Positions 7,339 to 17,979 of a DNA stretch of 33,308 bases are shown here, in pieces (the first letter of the stretch is position 1; each line of letters begins with the position of its first letter). The DNA lies in NCBI GenBank assembly GCA_031266075.1, contig JAISBS010000028.1:1-33308 (forward strand). Direction: 5' to 3'. The position numbers and the translations under genes are program-made. The notes beneath the pieces are model-generated. The model was not told the DNA's origin, searched no databases, and was given only the letters and a program-made list of their open reading frames with translations. The stretch is from Treponema sp. GTDB lineage: Bacteria > Spirochaetota > Spirochaetia > Treponematales > Breznakiellaceae.

Positions 7339-9164
7339 AAGCCCCCCAGAGAACGGTAGCTCCGTTCCAGCGAATCCAGTACACCCCGCATCTCCTCGGC
7401 AAAATCATCAAGGCCGGAAAGTTCCTCGTTGGTAACCGAGTATTTGAGCCGGGAAAGCCGGGCCCGGATCGGCAGTTCCTGACCGCCGGATTCGGAGGAA
7501 TCCCCCCCTTTCAGGGAAATGATCTTGGTCAGCGGAGTTCCCTGCCGGACAAGGGCCCTGGATCGTTCATAAAATTCCATAATAAGCTCCAGAAGCCGCA
7601 CCTGTTTGACCGGGGCACAGTACATATCAATTTTGTCAAAGGAGTTTTGCTGCAAAAAACCGTCCTTGATGATCTCCGCCACGATCAGGATAAGCCGCTG
7701 ATCGTCCGGCAGGGCGTCGGGCCCGATAAGGCGGACGATTTCGGAAAGCCGCTGCTCCCGTTTGAGCAGTTCCATGGACTGCCGCCGGATCTGAACCCAC
7801 TGGGGGTTGACCCGTTCCCACCAGGGCTGAACTTCCGCAGCGTATTCGGAATAACTGTCAATCCAGCTAATGGCGGGATAGTGCCGGCCATTGGCCAAAT
7901 CCCGGTCCAGGGCCCAAAAACAGCGGATAAACCGTTTGGTATGCTGGGTAACAGGCTCGGAAAAATCACCCCCCGGCGGGGAAACGGCCCCGATAATCGA
8001 AATCGAGCCCTCTTTGCCGCACAGGGTCTTTACCCTGCCGGCCCGTTCGTAAAATTCCGCCAGCCGGGTGGGAAGGTATGCGGGGAACCCTTCTTCCGCG
8101 GGCATTTCCTCCATCCGGCCCGAAAGTTCCCGCAAAGCCTCGGCCCAGCGGCTGGTGGAGTCCGCCATAATCGCCACATGGAGCCCCATGTCCCGGTAAA
8201 ATTCCGCCAGCGTAACGCCGGTGTAGATCGAAACCTCCCGGGCCGCCACCGGCATATTGGAGGTATTGGCGATCAGCACCGTCCGTTCCATCAGGGAATG
8301 TCCGGTCCGGGGATCGATCAGTTCGGGGAATTCGCTCAAAACCTCGGTCATTTCATTCCCCCGCTCGCCGCAGCCGATGTAGATGATCACATCGGCATCG
8401 CAGAACTTGGCGATGGCGTGCTGGGTCATGGTTTTACCCGTGCCGAAGCCCCCGGGAATGGCGGCGGTTCCGCCCTTGGAAAGAGGGAAGAAAATATCGA
8501 TGACCCGCTGCCCCGTAACCAGCGGCATCTCCGGGGAAAGCCGTTCCGCGTTGGGCCGGGGCACCCGCACGGGCCACCACTGGCCGAAGGGGATGATCCG
8601 CCCGCTCCGGGTTTTTGCCGCGGTTGCTTCCACCGGGTAGTCCCCTTCGGGGGCCAGTTCCGCCAGCGTCTCCCCCTGAAAATCCGGGGGAACCATAATG
8701 GAACAGGTAATGCTGCTGGTTTCCTTTACCGTCCCCAAAACCAGCCCCGGCAGGGCCGCCACCGCTTCCCCGGCGGCAACCCGTTTCGCCACATCCGGGT
8801 CAGGCGAAAAATGCCACTTTTTGGAATAATCCAGCGGTTCCCCCCGGGATCCGGGAGCCATGAACGAACCGCCCGCCTGGTACAGCGGCTTCAGGGGCCG
8901 CTGAATTCCGTCGTAGATGGTTCCCATCAAGCCCGGCCCCAGCAGGGCCGAAAGGGGCCGCCCTGTGGAAGCCGCCGGCGCGCCGATCTGCAGGCCCGTG
9001 GCCTCTTCGTAGACCTGAATAATGGCCTCGTCCCGTTCCAGGCGGACAATTTCCCCGATGATCCGGTTTTCCCCCACTTCCACCACGTCAAAAAGCCCGG
9101 CCCCGCCAAGCCCAGAGGCGTGGATAATCGGGCCCGCTATCCGTTTAACCCTGCCCTCAATCAC
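7335..9164 (-). CDS. atpA: V/A-type ATPase catalytic subunit A
   Basis: Subunit A binds and hydrolyses (or makes) ATP. I choose the GTG at 9164 because AAGGAG lies six bases upstream and the product then begins [16 protein letters not shown], the family's normal N-terminus; an in-frame TTG at 9194 lacks support. From this start the protein is 609 aa. The order is a beta-barrel N-terminus, the bulge domain unique to A/V-type catalytic subunits (about 105-180), the P-loop GGFGTGKT at 238-245, a Walker B-like region [11 protein letters not shown], and a helical C-terminal domain. The start overlaps the atpE stop by 8 bp, and the stop overlaps the atpB start by 4 bp. The assignment is very secure; only the start is a choice. 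Confidence 0.96.
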   Translation of the reverse strand: MIEGRVKRIAGPIIHASGLGGAGLFDVVEVGENRIIGEIVRLERDEAIIQVYEEATGLQIGAPAASTGRPLSALLGPGLMGTIYDGIQRPLKPLYQAGGSFMAPGSRGEPLDYSKKWHFSPDPDVAKRVAAGEAVAALPGLVLGTVKETSSITCSIMVPPDFQGETLAELAPEGDYPVEATAAKTRSGRIIPFGQWWPVRVPRPNAERLSPEMPLVTGQRVIDIFFPLSKGGTAAIPGGFGTGKTMTQHAIAKFCDADVIIYIGCGERGNEMTEVLSEFPELIDPRTGHSLMERTVLIANTSNMPVAAREVSIYTGVTLAEFYRDMGLHVAIMADSTSRWAEALRELSGRMEEMPAEEGFPAYLPTRLAEFYERAGRVKTLCGKEGSISIIGAVSPPGGDFSEPVTQHTKRFIRCFWALDRDLANGRHYPAISWIDSYSEYAAEVQPWWERVNPQWVQIRRQSMELLKREQRLSEIVRLIGPDALPDDQRLILIVAEIIKDGFLQQNSFDKIDMYCAPVKQVRLLELIMEFYERSRALVRQGTPLTKIISLKGGDSSESGGQELPIRARLSRLKYSVTNEELSGLDDFAEEMRGVLDSLERSYRSLGGL

Positions 9165-9837
9165 CCTGCGCTCCTTCAGATTTACGTTCCTCAAGGCCTC
9201 CCGGCCCCTTTAAGGCTTCCGGCCCCAGCAGGGCTTCGATCAACTCGGCCCGTTTGTTCAGGAGCAGGGAATCAACCGCCATCTTAATTGAAGCAGTCAG
9301 CCGCACCGCGGGAATGTCCAGCACCAGTTCCGGGTAATCCCCCTGCCGGCCCCCGTTTTCCGGGCCGGAAAGGTTTTCAAAAACCGGAGCGGCGCCGGGC
9401 AGGTTTTTTTTCACCAGCGACCCCGCTTCCTCCTGGCTCAAGCCCGTAAACCCGGCCCGGATCATTTCGGCACCGGCAAATTCCGGACATTCGGCAAGGC
9501 GCCTTTTCAGTTCCCGGTCCAAAAAAACGAGAATTTGCTCCCGTTTTAGGGCCCCGAACCAGTCCACCACCGCGGAAACCAGAAAGCCTTCGACTTTTTC
9601 CGACCAGATCCGCCGCATATCCAGCGGCAGCCGGGCCAGAATTTCGGACGCCGATTCCTGCCGTTTGAGGGAATACCGGCGTTCAAGCTCCGCAAGCGCG
9701 TCGGCGGTCTTTTTTTCCCAGGCCCCGGTATTGGCCTTCACCGCATCGTCGGCGCTTTTGAGAATTTTAAAGGCCTTTCTCCGGGCATCCTCCAGGATTT
9801 CCCGTTCAAGCACTTCAGGTGACTGTAATTCTTCCAT
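9157..9837 (-). CDS. atpE: V/A-type ATPase subunit E (peripheral stalk)
   Basis: Subunit E pairs with the G/H coiled-coil protein to form the peripheral stalk that holds the head still. From the ATG at 9837, which has AGGG upstream, the product is 226 aa; an upstream TTG frame extension to 9864 would overlap atpF and is less likely. The first ~100 residues are a charged helix ([20 protein letters not shown]), followed by a compact C-terminal domain. A Gly/Pro-containing segment around 165-185 ([11 protein letters not shown]) interrupts the C-terminal half. It sits between atpF and atpA, as expected. Sequence conservation of E is low in general, so the call rests on helix pattern, size and gene order. 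Confidence 0.85.
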   Translation of the reverse strand: MEELQSPEVLEREILEDARRKAFKILKSADDAVKANTGAWEKKTADALAELERRYSLKRQESASEILARLPLDMRRIWSEKVEGFLVSAVVDWFGALKREQILVFLDRELKRRLAECPEFAGAEMIRAGFTGLSQEEAGSLVKKNLPGAAPVFENLSGPENGGRQGDYPELVLDIPAVRLTASIKMAVDSLLLNKRAELIEALLGPEALKGPGGLEERKSEGAQGD

Positions 9838-9847
9838 AAGATTGCCC

Positions 9848-10195
9848 TTATACCCGAACCCCAATGGCTTCCCGGATGGAATCCATCAGTGTCTTGCGGC
9901 CAGGCTGCCGCCCCATAGTTCCGGGGATTTCTACAATCAGGGGATAAGAACCGGAAAGCTGCCAGTTCACCACCAGATCGTCCACCCATTCCGCCACTTC
10001 CTGCGTGAGGATCAAAACCCGGCACCGTTCGGCCCGACCCCGGGGCAGCGCCATTCCCGTTGTTTCATCCCAGCCTTCGGTGATCCGCCGAAACTGCACA
10101 CGGGCGCCTTCGGCGTTTACCACCCCCGCGCCCTTTACCCCGACAAAACGGAAGGCCGTAACCAACTCCGGTTCGCCGATAAAGAAAAAATCCAC
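9848..10195 (-). CDS. atpF: V/A-type ATPase subunit F (rotor, DF heterodimer)
   Basis: Subunit F binds subunit D on the central stalk and modulates activity. The 115-aa protein shows the family's start pattern (FFIGEPELVTAFRFVGVKG) and the alternating strand/helix order of the small Rossmann-like F fold; the middle RCRVLILTQEVAEWV and the later YPLIVEIPG strand fit well. The start is a GTG (10195) with only weak SD-like G-runs upstream. It lies 18 bp after atpK and 10 bp before atpE. Gene order and fold agree. Confidence 0.9.
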   Translation of the reverse strand: MDFFFIGEPELVTAFRFVGVKGAGVVNAEGARVQFRRITEGWDETTGMALPRGRAERCRVLILTQEVAEWVDDLVVNWQLSGSYPLIVEIPGTMGRQPGRKTLMDSIREAIGVRV

Positions 10196-10213
10196 CCTGT
10201 TTTTCCCAGCCGC

Positions 10214-10537
<324 letters not shown>

Positions 10538-10581
10538 TTATTGCAACAATATACATTTTATCATAATCAGCTACGATTATG

Positions 10582-12675
10582 TTAGTAACTACCCGCTTCT
10601 TTTCTAAACCGGAAGGGGGAAAACTTCACCCCCGTTTCGACAAAAAACTTGCTGAAAAATTCATAATACTGGAGCCGCACCACCTGAATGGCCACGATCA
10701 GTCCCTCAAGAACGATGATGATCCCGTTGCCAATGAGCATAATCAAGAGCGCCCCCAGACTGCCCAGGGGGAAACCCAGGGCCGCAACCTTGTCGGTAAA
10801 CAAAAACACAATGTAGGAAAGCACCAGGTGGGAAAGGGTAAAGGCCCCCACCCGGAGAAAGCTGACCGTATTGGAAAAATAGGTGGAAACAGTTTCCAGA
10901 ACACCCACAAAACACTCGATGAAAAAAGCTGCCAGACCGTGTTCCAGCACCGGGCGCTCCCCGGAGGCCAGCCGCCAGATCGCCGGGCTAAAAATGATGC
11001 AGAGGACCGGCAGGGCAAGGCCGATCAGGTCAAACCACATAAAGCGGCCCCCCAGCACGATACGCAGGGCCATAAAAATGGCGTACCAGAAAAAAAGGAG
11101 CCCCGCGAGGCCGGTCCGGGAAAAAAAGGCTTCCTCGTACTTCCGCCGCATCGAATAGTTGATGATATTGATCACCAGCCCGATGGAAATGAGGAGTATC
11201 CCGATGACAACCGTAAACCCGAAATAAAACAGCAGTTTCATCATGCTCCCGCCATGGCTCGCCATGGGCAGGAGGGTAAGGATATGATTCACCGGATGGC
11301 CGGTCAGCAGCCCGGTCAGCGCCCGGGTGGGCCCCGTCAGCAGTTCTTCATTGGTAAAGACCGACCCGACCAAAAAGCCCATCACCATGGAACTGAGCCC
11401 CACGGAAATGAGGGGGGTTGAATACTTCCCGAATTTCCGCATCTTCCTGAGTCCCCGCGGCCCGGTCAGGAGTCCCAGCAGAAACAGGACAAAGCCCTGC
11501 CCCACATCCCCAAACATAAGGCCGAACATCAGGGTAAAGAAAAAGGCCACCAGCGGACTTGGGTCGATGGTTCCGTAGGGAGGCGCGCCATAGGACATGA
11601 CCACCCCTTCAAAGCCCCGGACAAAGGCCCCATGTTTCAGGGAAACCGGAACCTTTTCCCGGCCTTCCTGCACACGGGGGATCTCGTCGGGGTTAAAGGC
11701 GCGAATCGCGATCCGGCCATCGGTCAAATCCGAAAGCTCCTTCGCCAGTTTCGCCACTCGGTCCTGGGGAACCCAGCCGGAAAGAAGGTACGAACTGCTG
11801 GTGGCAACGAGCCGCCCCTTGATCTCTTCAACCGTGGCGGCCATAAGCCAGGAGGCGGCAAGTTCCCGGATTTTCCGGCCAAATTTACGGCTCAATGCAT
11901 CTTTTTGCCCCGCGGCCTTTTCAAGCTCCCCGTCGATGCTTTCCAGCCGGGATTCAAGGCCCGAAAGCATCTCTTCCGGCACCCCCTGAAACCCTTCGGG
12001 GATCGTTATGGGAACAAAGGAATGTTTTTTCAGCTCCGAATCCAGCGCGAACCGGCCCTTTCTGCTGGCCGCCGCCAAAATCCGGTCCCCCTGTTCGCCC
12101 GTTTTCCCGATTCCCAGCGGGATAATCACGGCCCGGCTACCCAGCGATTCCCGCAGGCCCGCCTGTCCTCTGGCGTCCAGCCGCCCGATTCTGAGGGTCA
12201 GGTAGGAAAGCCGGTCCAGTTCGGCAAAGGGGGCATGAAGGCCGGAAAAAGCCTGCGCCTCGTTAAGGGCCGCCTCGACCTTTGTTTTTTCTTCCTTCAA
12301 TTCCTGTTCCCGGCTGATAAGGCCCGCAGCGGCGGCGTTTATCTCCGCCGCCATATCGGCCTCCGCCGGGCCGGGAAGCCGGGTGGACTCATCAGGCTCG
12401 CCGGGAAACTCGATGCCGAGCCAGTCCGCAACGGCCCGGATCTGTTCCAGGTTTTTCTCCACCGGGAGCCGGCCCGCGCCGGGCGCCGCCGAAGGCTCCT
12501 CCCCGGCTTCCGCGGCGGAGGCCGCTTCGGCAAAGGCGGCCTTCAGATCCGCGGCGGCTTCTTCGTTCTCGGAAAAATGTATCAGCGCCCGGCGGCCCAG
12601 ATGTTCGATTACCGCATCCGCGTCCCGGTTTAAAACGGAAATATCAATATGCTGCATCTTCCGGGGCATGATCAT
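10582..12675 (-). CDS. atpI: V/A-type ATPase subunit I (membrane stator, a-subunit homologue)
   Basis: Subunit I joins the peripheral stalk to the membrane ring and provides the ion half-channels. The 697-aa protein has a large cytosolic N-terminal half (about 1-345; RKMQHIDISVLNRDADAVI, then long coiled-coil helices) and a membrane half with about seven to eight hydrophobic segments. The two conserved arginines of the ion path are visible, at about Arg608 (VSFLRVGAFTLSH) and Arg667 (IQVVRLQYYEFFSKFF). The C-terminus ends with the typical GVKFSPFRF. The start overlaps the atpC stop by 4 bp. An Ala/Gly/Pro-rich insert at about 55-70 (EEPSAAPGAGRLP) is a mild oddity. Confidence 0.95.
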   Translation of the reverse strand: MIMPRKMQHIDISVLNRDADAVIEHLGRRALIHFSENEEAAADLKAAFAEAASAAEAGEEPSAAPGAGRLPVEKNLEQIRAVADWLGIEFPGEPDESTRLPGPAEADMAAEINAAAAGLISREQELKEEKTKVEAALNEAQAFSGLHAPFAELDRLSYLTLRIGRLDARGQAGLRESLGSRAVIIPLGIGKTGEQGDRILAAASRKGRFALDSELKKHSFVPITIPEGFQGVPEEMLSGLESRLESIDGELEKAAGQKDALSRKFGRKIRELAASWLMAATVEEIKGRLVATSSSYLLSGWVPQDRVAKLAKELSDLTDGRIAIRAFNPDEIPRVQEGREKVPVSLKHGAFVRGFEGVVMSYGAPPYGTIDPSPLVAFFFTLMFGLMFGDVGQGFVLFLLGLLTGPRGLRKMRKFGKYSTPLISVGLSSMVMGFLVGSVFTNEELLTGPTRALTGLLTGHPVNHILTLLPMASHGGSMMKLLFYFGFTVVIGILLISIGLVINIINYSMRRKYEEAFFSRTGLAGLLFFWYAIFMALRIVLGGRFMWFDLIGLALPVLCIIFSPAIWRLASGERPVLEHGLAAFFIECFVGVLETVSTYFSNTVSFLRVGAFTLSHLVLSYIVFLFTDKVAALGFPLGSLGALLIMLIGNGIIIVLEGLIVAIQVVRLQYYEFFSKFFVETGVKFSPFRFRKEAGSY

Positions 12676-13691
12676 TTTTCAACCCCCAGCAGATTCAAAA
12701 TATCCCCGCCGGACATTCCCAGCCCCAGCCCTTCGGCGGCGCTGGTAAGAATATCCTCCTCAAACTGCTTCAGCTTGATAAAGCACATGACGGCGTCCAG
12801 CGAAAAGGGATCGCTGCGGAAGTAACGGCGGGCCAGCCGGTACAAATACCGGGAAACCGCGTTCTGGAAAAACCGGGGGTCAGGCTTCCATTCCTCGCCG
12901 GGTTTTTCCGGGTTCAGGAAGGCGTGCCGCCGCCAGCTTTTCCAGACCGCCGGGTTGTCCAGCGGCAATTTCAGGGCCGCCTCCGCGTCTGCCGCCGCGG
13001 AGCGGCCAGGGCCCAGGGGAATCTTCAAAAGATAATGCTGCCCCTGCGGCGATCCCACGCCGTAATAGCTCCGCAGGCGCAGGGCCCACATACAGTTCCG
13101 CAGGGATATTTCTTCCCTCAGGATCAAATCCCCCGCCCGCCGGTCTTTCGGGGCCAAACGGCGGAGGCTTTCCCACAACATCTGGTAATACTGGCGGTCG
13201 AGCCGGGCCTGGAGGAGCATATTTTCCTCCGCGGTCATGGCGCCAAAGTCTTCACCGGCAAGCCACTGGAATTCGGACTGCCGAAACATGGCCCCCAGAT
13301 CGGGCCAGGCCGCCCAGCGCACTGTGTCGAAGGGTTTGAGGCTGGTAAAAACCGGAGCTTCCGTCTCCCCGGCGGTCAAATGGTTCAGGAGGGACTTTAC
13401 GTCGGCATATTCATAAACCCGCAACTGCCGGATCAAAAATTCCGGCGGAGGGGAACAGGACGACACAATCGTCAGAATTTGCTGCACCGCCCGCCCGGTG
13501 ATGCGTTTTTCCAGATCCCGCAAAAGCTCGCCGCCGGGGAGTTCCCGGCTTTCCCCGGGAAAAATCAGCCGGTCCAGGTCCGCCAGCCGGGTAAGGCTCC
13601 GGAGCCGGGAAACCCGGCTGCCAATACAGGACTTGCCGGCAATTCCGCAGGCTTTGGCATATACGTATGCCCGTCTCCCCGGTTCCGCCAT
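12672..13691 (-). CDS. atpC: V/A-type ATPase subunit C (AC39/V0-d family)
   Basis: Subunit C is the funnel-shaped socket linking the central DF shaft to the K ring. The 339-aa length fits the AC39 family. The sequence is helix-rich with the family's characteristic aromatic/arginine helices (YQMLWESLRRL; LRNCMWALRLRSYYG) and an N-terminal YVYAKACGIAGKS. The ATG overlaps the preceding stop by one base (TAATG) and the stop overlaps atpI by 4 bp, so synthesis is tightly coupled. Identity is supported by both motifs and gene order. Confidence 0.9.
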   Translation of the reverse strand: MAEPGRRAYVYAKACGIAGKSCIGSRVSRLRSLTRLADLDRLIFPGESRELPGGELLRDLEKRITGRAVQQILTIVSSCSPPPEFLIRQLRVYEYADVKSLLNHLTAGETEAPVFTSLKPFDTVRWAAWPDLGAMFRQSEFQWLAGEDFGAMTAEENMLLQARLDRQYYQMLWESLRRLAPKDRRAGDLILREEISLRNCMWALRLRSYYGVGSPQGQHYLLKIPLGPGRSAAADAEAALKLPLDNPAVWKSWRRHAFLNPEKPGEEWKPDPRFFQNAVSRYLYRLARRYFRSDPFSLDAVMCFIKLKQFEEDILTSAAEGLGLGMSGGDILNLLGVEK

Positions 13692-14044
13692 TATGTTTCC
13701 CCTGTCAGGAGTGCGGTCATCAACGCTGAAAAACGGCTTTTATCCATGGTGATCCGGCTCAAACTCTCCCGGTAGGCTTCAATTTCTTCTCTATAAGAGG
13801 CTTTTACCCCTGTTATTTCTTTTTGATACGACGCTTCATGGGCTGTGGCTTCCCGGTTGTACTGTTCCTCGTAACGGGCGCGGTTCTGCCGCTCCGCCTC
13901 GTCAATACGGCGGCTCACTTCGACCTGCGCTTCATCCGCCAGGGCGGCGGCCTCGGCCTCGACTTTCAGCAGATTTTCCAGCAGCGCCTGTCTGTGCGCA
14001 TCCTGATCAAGCTGGCCCGCTCCGGGCTGTACGCTTTTCGCCAT
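13691..14044 (-). CDS. V/A-type ATPase G/H-like peripheral-stalk coiled-coil subunit
   Basis: The 117-residue protein is almost entirely a charged helix (ALADEAQVEVSRRIDEAERQ) with heptad-like spacing, as in the small stalk partner of subunit E. It is the first ATPase gene of the run, in the place where Thermus-type operons carry subunit G. Sequence in this family is barely conserved, so the call depends on composition, length and a one-base overlap with atpC. It starts at ATG 14044, 14 bp after the EIIA gene. Confidence 0.75.
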   Translation of the reverse strand: MAKSVQPGAGQLDQDAHRQALLENLLKVEAEAAALADEAQVEVSRRIDEAERQNRARYEEQYNREATAHEASYQKEITGVKASYREEIEAYRESLSRITMDKSRFSALMTALLTGET

Positions 14045-14058
14045 AGTTGCCGCTCCCC

Positions 14059-14556
14059 CTATTCCGGCCTTCCCGAAGGCCGTTGATCCATTGTAACAAA
14101 TATATCTTCGTATTTTTTAATCACGTTATACGCGCTCTGGGGATCCCGCTGGCTCACCAGGTCAATATAAAACTGGGGGTTTTCCAGCAGTTCCGCCATC
14201 CGTTTGAGGATCCGAAGGTGTTTTTCCGTATCCATTTCGGGGATAAGCAGCATAAAGATCAGATACACCGGCTCTCCGTCCAGCGCGTCATAATCAATTC
14301 CCCGCCGGGAAATGCCCAAAACGCCGTGAATCTGCTCCACCGCGGCGGTCTTGCCGTGGGGGATGCCGATCCCCTTGTGGATTCCGGTGGACATTTTCGC
14401 TTCCCGCTCCCGCAGGGCCTCCAGCATTTCTTCACGGCCATCGGACTTGCCGGTCTGGCAAAAATGATCCACCAGTTCCTCGAAGGCTTCGTCCTTGTCT
14501 TCCGCCTCCATATCCACCTTAATCAAATCGGGCCGAAATATATCGTACAGAAACAT
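14059..14556 (-). CDS. PTS EIIA type-2 domain protein (PtsN / fructose-mannitol EIIA family)
   Basis: EIIA domains of this fold accept phosphate from HPr on a histidine, either to pass it to a sugar transporter or, in the PtsN class, to regulate other proteins. I use ATG 14556 (165 aa), which has a G-run GAGTGGGGGGG upstream; a GTG four codons earlier is too close to the upstream SD-like sequence. The active-site histidine is His67 in GIGIPHGK, preceded by STGIHKGIG; the PVYLIFMLLIPE and HLRILKRMAELL segments are the usual conserved ones. There are no EIIB/EIIC genes nearby, which favours a regulatory PtsN-like role. It lies between secG and the ATPase genes in the same transcription unit. 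Confidence 0.88.
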   Translation of the reverse strand: MFLYDIFRPDLIKVDMEAEDKDEAFEELVDHFCQTGKSDGREEMLEALREREAKMSTGIHKGIGIPHGKTAAVEQIHGVLGISRRGIDYDALDGEPVYLIFMLLIPEMDTEKHLRILKRMAELLENPQFYIDLVSQRDPQSAYNVIKKYEDIFVTMDQRPSGRPE

Positions 14557-14571
14557 AAACCCCCCCACTCC

Positions 14572-14961
14572 CTATTCGGTTACGGTATTTTCTTCGACCG
14601 CTGAACCTTCCGGCCCTTCAGTCCCCGGGGTTCCGACGCCCTGGCGATTCAGTTCATCTTCCAGCCAGTCCCCGGTTCCGGCCTCGACGGAAAGTTCCCG
14701 TCCCGCGGCTTCCACCCCCATGTCGCCGGGAGTCCGGTTCAGCAGGGCCAGGCCCAGGCTGATAATCAGAAACAGGGCTCCCAGCACCGTGGTGGCCCTG
14801 GTCAGCACATTCCCGGACCGGGAACCAAAGGCCGAGGCGCTGCCCCCGGCGAAAATGCCCCCCAGACTGTTCCCTTCCTCATTTTGCACCAGCACCAGCA
14901 GCACCAGCAGCACCGCGATGATCACAAAAAATACCAACAGTACGATACTGAGTATATTCAT
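14572..14961 (-). CDS. secG: Preprotein translocase subunit SecG
   Basis: SecG is the small membrane partner of SecYE that assists protein export. The ATG at 14961 has GGAG eight bases upstream and gives 129 aa; an in-frame TTG two codons earlier is less likely. Two membrane helices are clear (about 3-25 and 57-77), joined by the conserved VLVQNEEGNSLGGIFAGG loop and SRSGNVLTRAT. After the second helix comes an acidic, Gly/Thr/Glu-rich tail of ~50 residues, longer than in E. coli SecG and probably unstructured. It is the first gene of the minus-strand operon and would be made directly from the promoter at 15058-15086. Confidence 0.93.
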   Translation of the reverse strand: MNILSIVLLVFFVIIAVLLVLLVLVQNEEGNSLGGIFAGGSASAFGSRSGNVLTRATTVLGALFLIISLGLALLNRTPGDMGVEAAGRELSVEAGTGDWLEDELNRQGVGTPGTEGPEGSAVEENTVTE

Positions 14962-15000
14962 CTCCAAAACTCCATTTAGAATCAGCAGCCTTCCACGAAT

Positions 15001-15036
15001 AAAAAAACCTTCTGAAAACCGAAGCTTTCAAAGGTT
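15001..15036 (-). terminator. Leader terminator-like hairpin with UUCG tetraloop upstream of secG
   Basis: In minus-strand RNA the order is AACCUU-UGAAAGC, the loop UUCG, then GUUUUCA-G-AAGGUU, i.e. 13 pairs (one G.U) with one bulged G, followed by U5 (U7 counting the last stem bases). It lies after the promoter at 15058-15086 and about 40 nt before the secG ATG. No minus-strand gene lies immediately upstream that it could terminate, so it may be an attenuator. It also resembles the hairpin repeat family. Confidence 0.65.
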
Positions 15037-15057
15037 CCTTTTTCGTAAGTATCATGT

Positions 15058-15086
15058 ATTCTAGACGAATTGTGGTATTTATGCAA
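15058..15086 (-). promoter_or_regulatory. Sigma70-type promoter for secG-ATPase operon
   Basis: On the minus strand TTGCAT (15086-15081) is followed after exactly 17 bp by TAGAAT (15063-15058). This gives a start near 15050 and a leader of about 90 nt. Both hexamers are close to consensus and no competing candidate is visible before secG. Confidence 0.7.
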
Positions 15087-15252
15087 GGTTTGGTTTGGTT
15101 TTTGGAAAATTTCCCCTTCCGGGCAGGCGGCGGCTCGTTTTTTCTATTTTTTCACCAAAGCATATTATTCCGCAATAAATACGGTGAATACTTGTTTTGA
15201 ACCGGGCGCCGCCTTTCAAACATAAAAAAAGGCAAAAAATCTTAAAAAAAAC

Positions 15253-15280
15253 TTGACAATTTTAATTAAGATGATAACCT
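15253..15280 (+). promoter_or_regulatory. Sigma70-type promoter for the nqr operon
   Basis: A perfect TTGACA (15253-15258) is followed after 16 bp by TAACCT (15275-15280). An A-rich tract lies immediately upstream (15220-15250) and could act as an UP element. The predicted start near 15287 leaves a leader of ~147 nt before nqrA. Confidence 0.6.
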
Positions 15281-15316
15281 ATGAACAAAGAGAGGAAATA
15301 ATTGAACAGACTCCAT

Positions 15317-16777
<1,461 letters not shown>

Positions 16778-16779
16778 TC

Positions 16780-17979
16780 ATGGGTTTACGTCGATTTCTC
16801 GACCGCCTGGAGCCCCATTTTAAAAAGGGCGGGAAGTTTGAACGGCTCTATCCCCTGTTTGAGGCGGGGGACACGTTCTTTTACCGTCCCGCCTATATAA
16901 CCCGGACCACCGCTCATGTACGGGACGCGATGGATTTAAAGCGGATCATGATCATCGTGGTCTTCGCCGCCATTCCGGCCATGCTTGCGGGTATGTGGAA
17001 TGTGGGTTTTCAGGCCAATAGTGCTTATCAGGCCAACCGCGAACTGCTTTTCAAATTTCTGGAGGGCTGGCGGGGGGCCTTCCTTCAAAGTACCGTAGGT
17101 TTTGATCCGGCCAGCATCTGGGCCAACCTGGTGCATGGCGCGGTCTATTTCCTGCCCATTTTGCTGACCTCGGTGATAGTGGGGATCTTCTGGGAAGTGT
17201 TCTTTGCCTGCGTGCGGAAACATGACATCAGCGAAGGCATTTTTGTTACCATGGTGCTGTTCCCCCTGATTCTGCCCCCCAACATTCCCCTGTGGCAGGT
17301 GGCGCTGGGGATCAGTTTTGGCGTCGTTCTGGGGAAGGAAGTGTTCGGCGGCACGGGCTTTAACTTTCTCAACCCGGCCCTTACCGGGCGGGCCTTCCTG
17401 TTCTTCGCCTACCCGAGCCGCATTTCCGGCGACGCCGTATGGACCGCCGTGGACGGGGTGAGCGGCGCTACTCCGCTGGCCCTGGCCCAGGAAGGGACCG
17501 AATTCGGCATGAGCTGGATGCAGGCGTTCCTCGGCGTCATGCCCGGTTCCACGGGCGAAACATCCACGGTGGCGGTTCTGCTCGGCGGCGCGCTGATGAT
17601 CCTTACCGGGGTTGTTTCTCTCCGGATCATTGTGGGTATTCTGCTCGGGGCGGCGGCGACCAGCCTGCTGTTCAACTTTATCGGCCCCGCCGGCAATGTT
17701 CTCTTCGCCATGCCGTGGTACTGGCACTTTGTGCTGGGCGGCTTTGCCTTCGGAACCATATTTATGGCCACCGATCCGGTGTCCGCCGCCATGACGAACC
17801 GGGGCAAATGGATATACGGGGCGCTGATCGGCGTCATGGTCATACTAATCCGGGTAGTCAATCCGGCCTTTCCGGAAGGCATGATGCTGGCGATCCTCTT
17901 TGGCAACCTCTGCGCCCCCCTGATCGACCATTTTGTCGTTTCAGCAAATATCAAACGAAGGATGGCGCGCCATGTCTGA
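16780..17979 (+). CDS. nqrB: Na+-translocating NADH:quinone oxidoreductase subunit B
   Basis: NqrB is a main membrane subunit and carries a covalently bound FMN and riboflavin in the Na+-pumping path. The 399-aa protein has an N-terminal cytoplasmic region (about 1-52) and roughly ten hydrophobic segments. The flavinylation motif is DGVSGATPL, with Thr231 the expected FMN attachment residue. The signature NFLNPALTGRAFLFFAYP is intact. GGAGGG lies six bases before the ATG; the end overlaps nqrC by 8 bp. FMN transfer needs an ApbE enzyme, which is not encoded in this window. Confidence 0.96.
   Translation: MGLRRFLDRLEPHFKKGGKFERLYPLFEAGDTFFYRPAYITRTTAHVRDAMDLKRIMIIVVFAAIPAMLAGMWNVGFQANSAYQANRELLFKFLEGWRGAFLQSTVGFDPASIWANLVHGAVYFLPILLTSVIVGIFWEVFFACVRKHDISEGIFVTMVLFPLILPPNIPLWQVALGISFGVVLGKEVFGGTGFNFLNPALTGRAFLFFAYPSRISGDAVWTAVDGVSGATPLALAQEGTEFGMSWMQAFLGVMPGSTGETSTVAVLLGGALMILTGVVSLRIIVGILLGAAATSLLFNFIGPAGNVLFAMPWYWHFVLGGFAFGTIFMATDPVSAAMTNRGKWIYGALIGVMVILIRVVNPAFPEGMMLAILFGNLCAPLIDHFVVSANIKRRMARHV

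Noticed and set aside
9165-9194. TTG start for atpA
   Set aside because: GTG 9164 has AAGGAG at ideal spacing and gives the normal N-terminus; the TTG would extend the overlap with atpE without an SD.
7647-9287. 546-aa plus-strand frame antisense to atpA
   Set aside because: It is the complement of the P-loop gene atpA, with no domain of its own and low-complexity Pro/Gly/Arg content.
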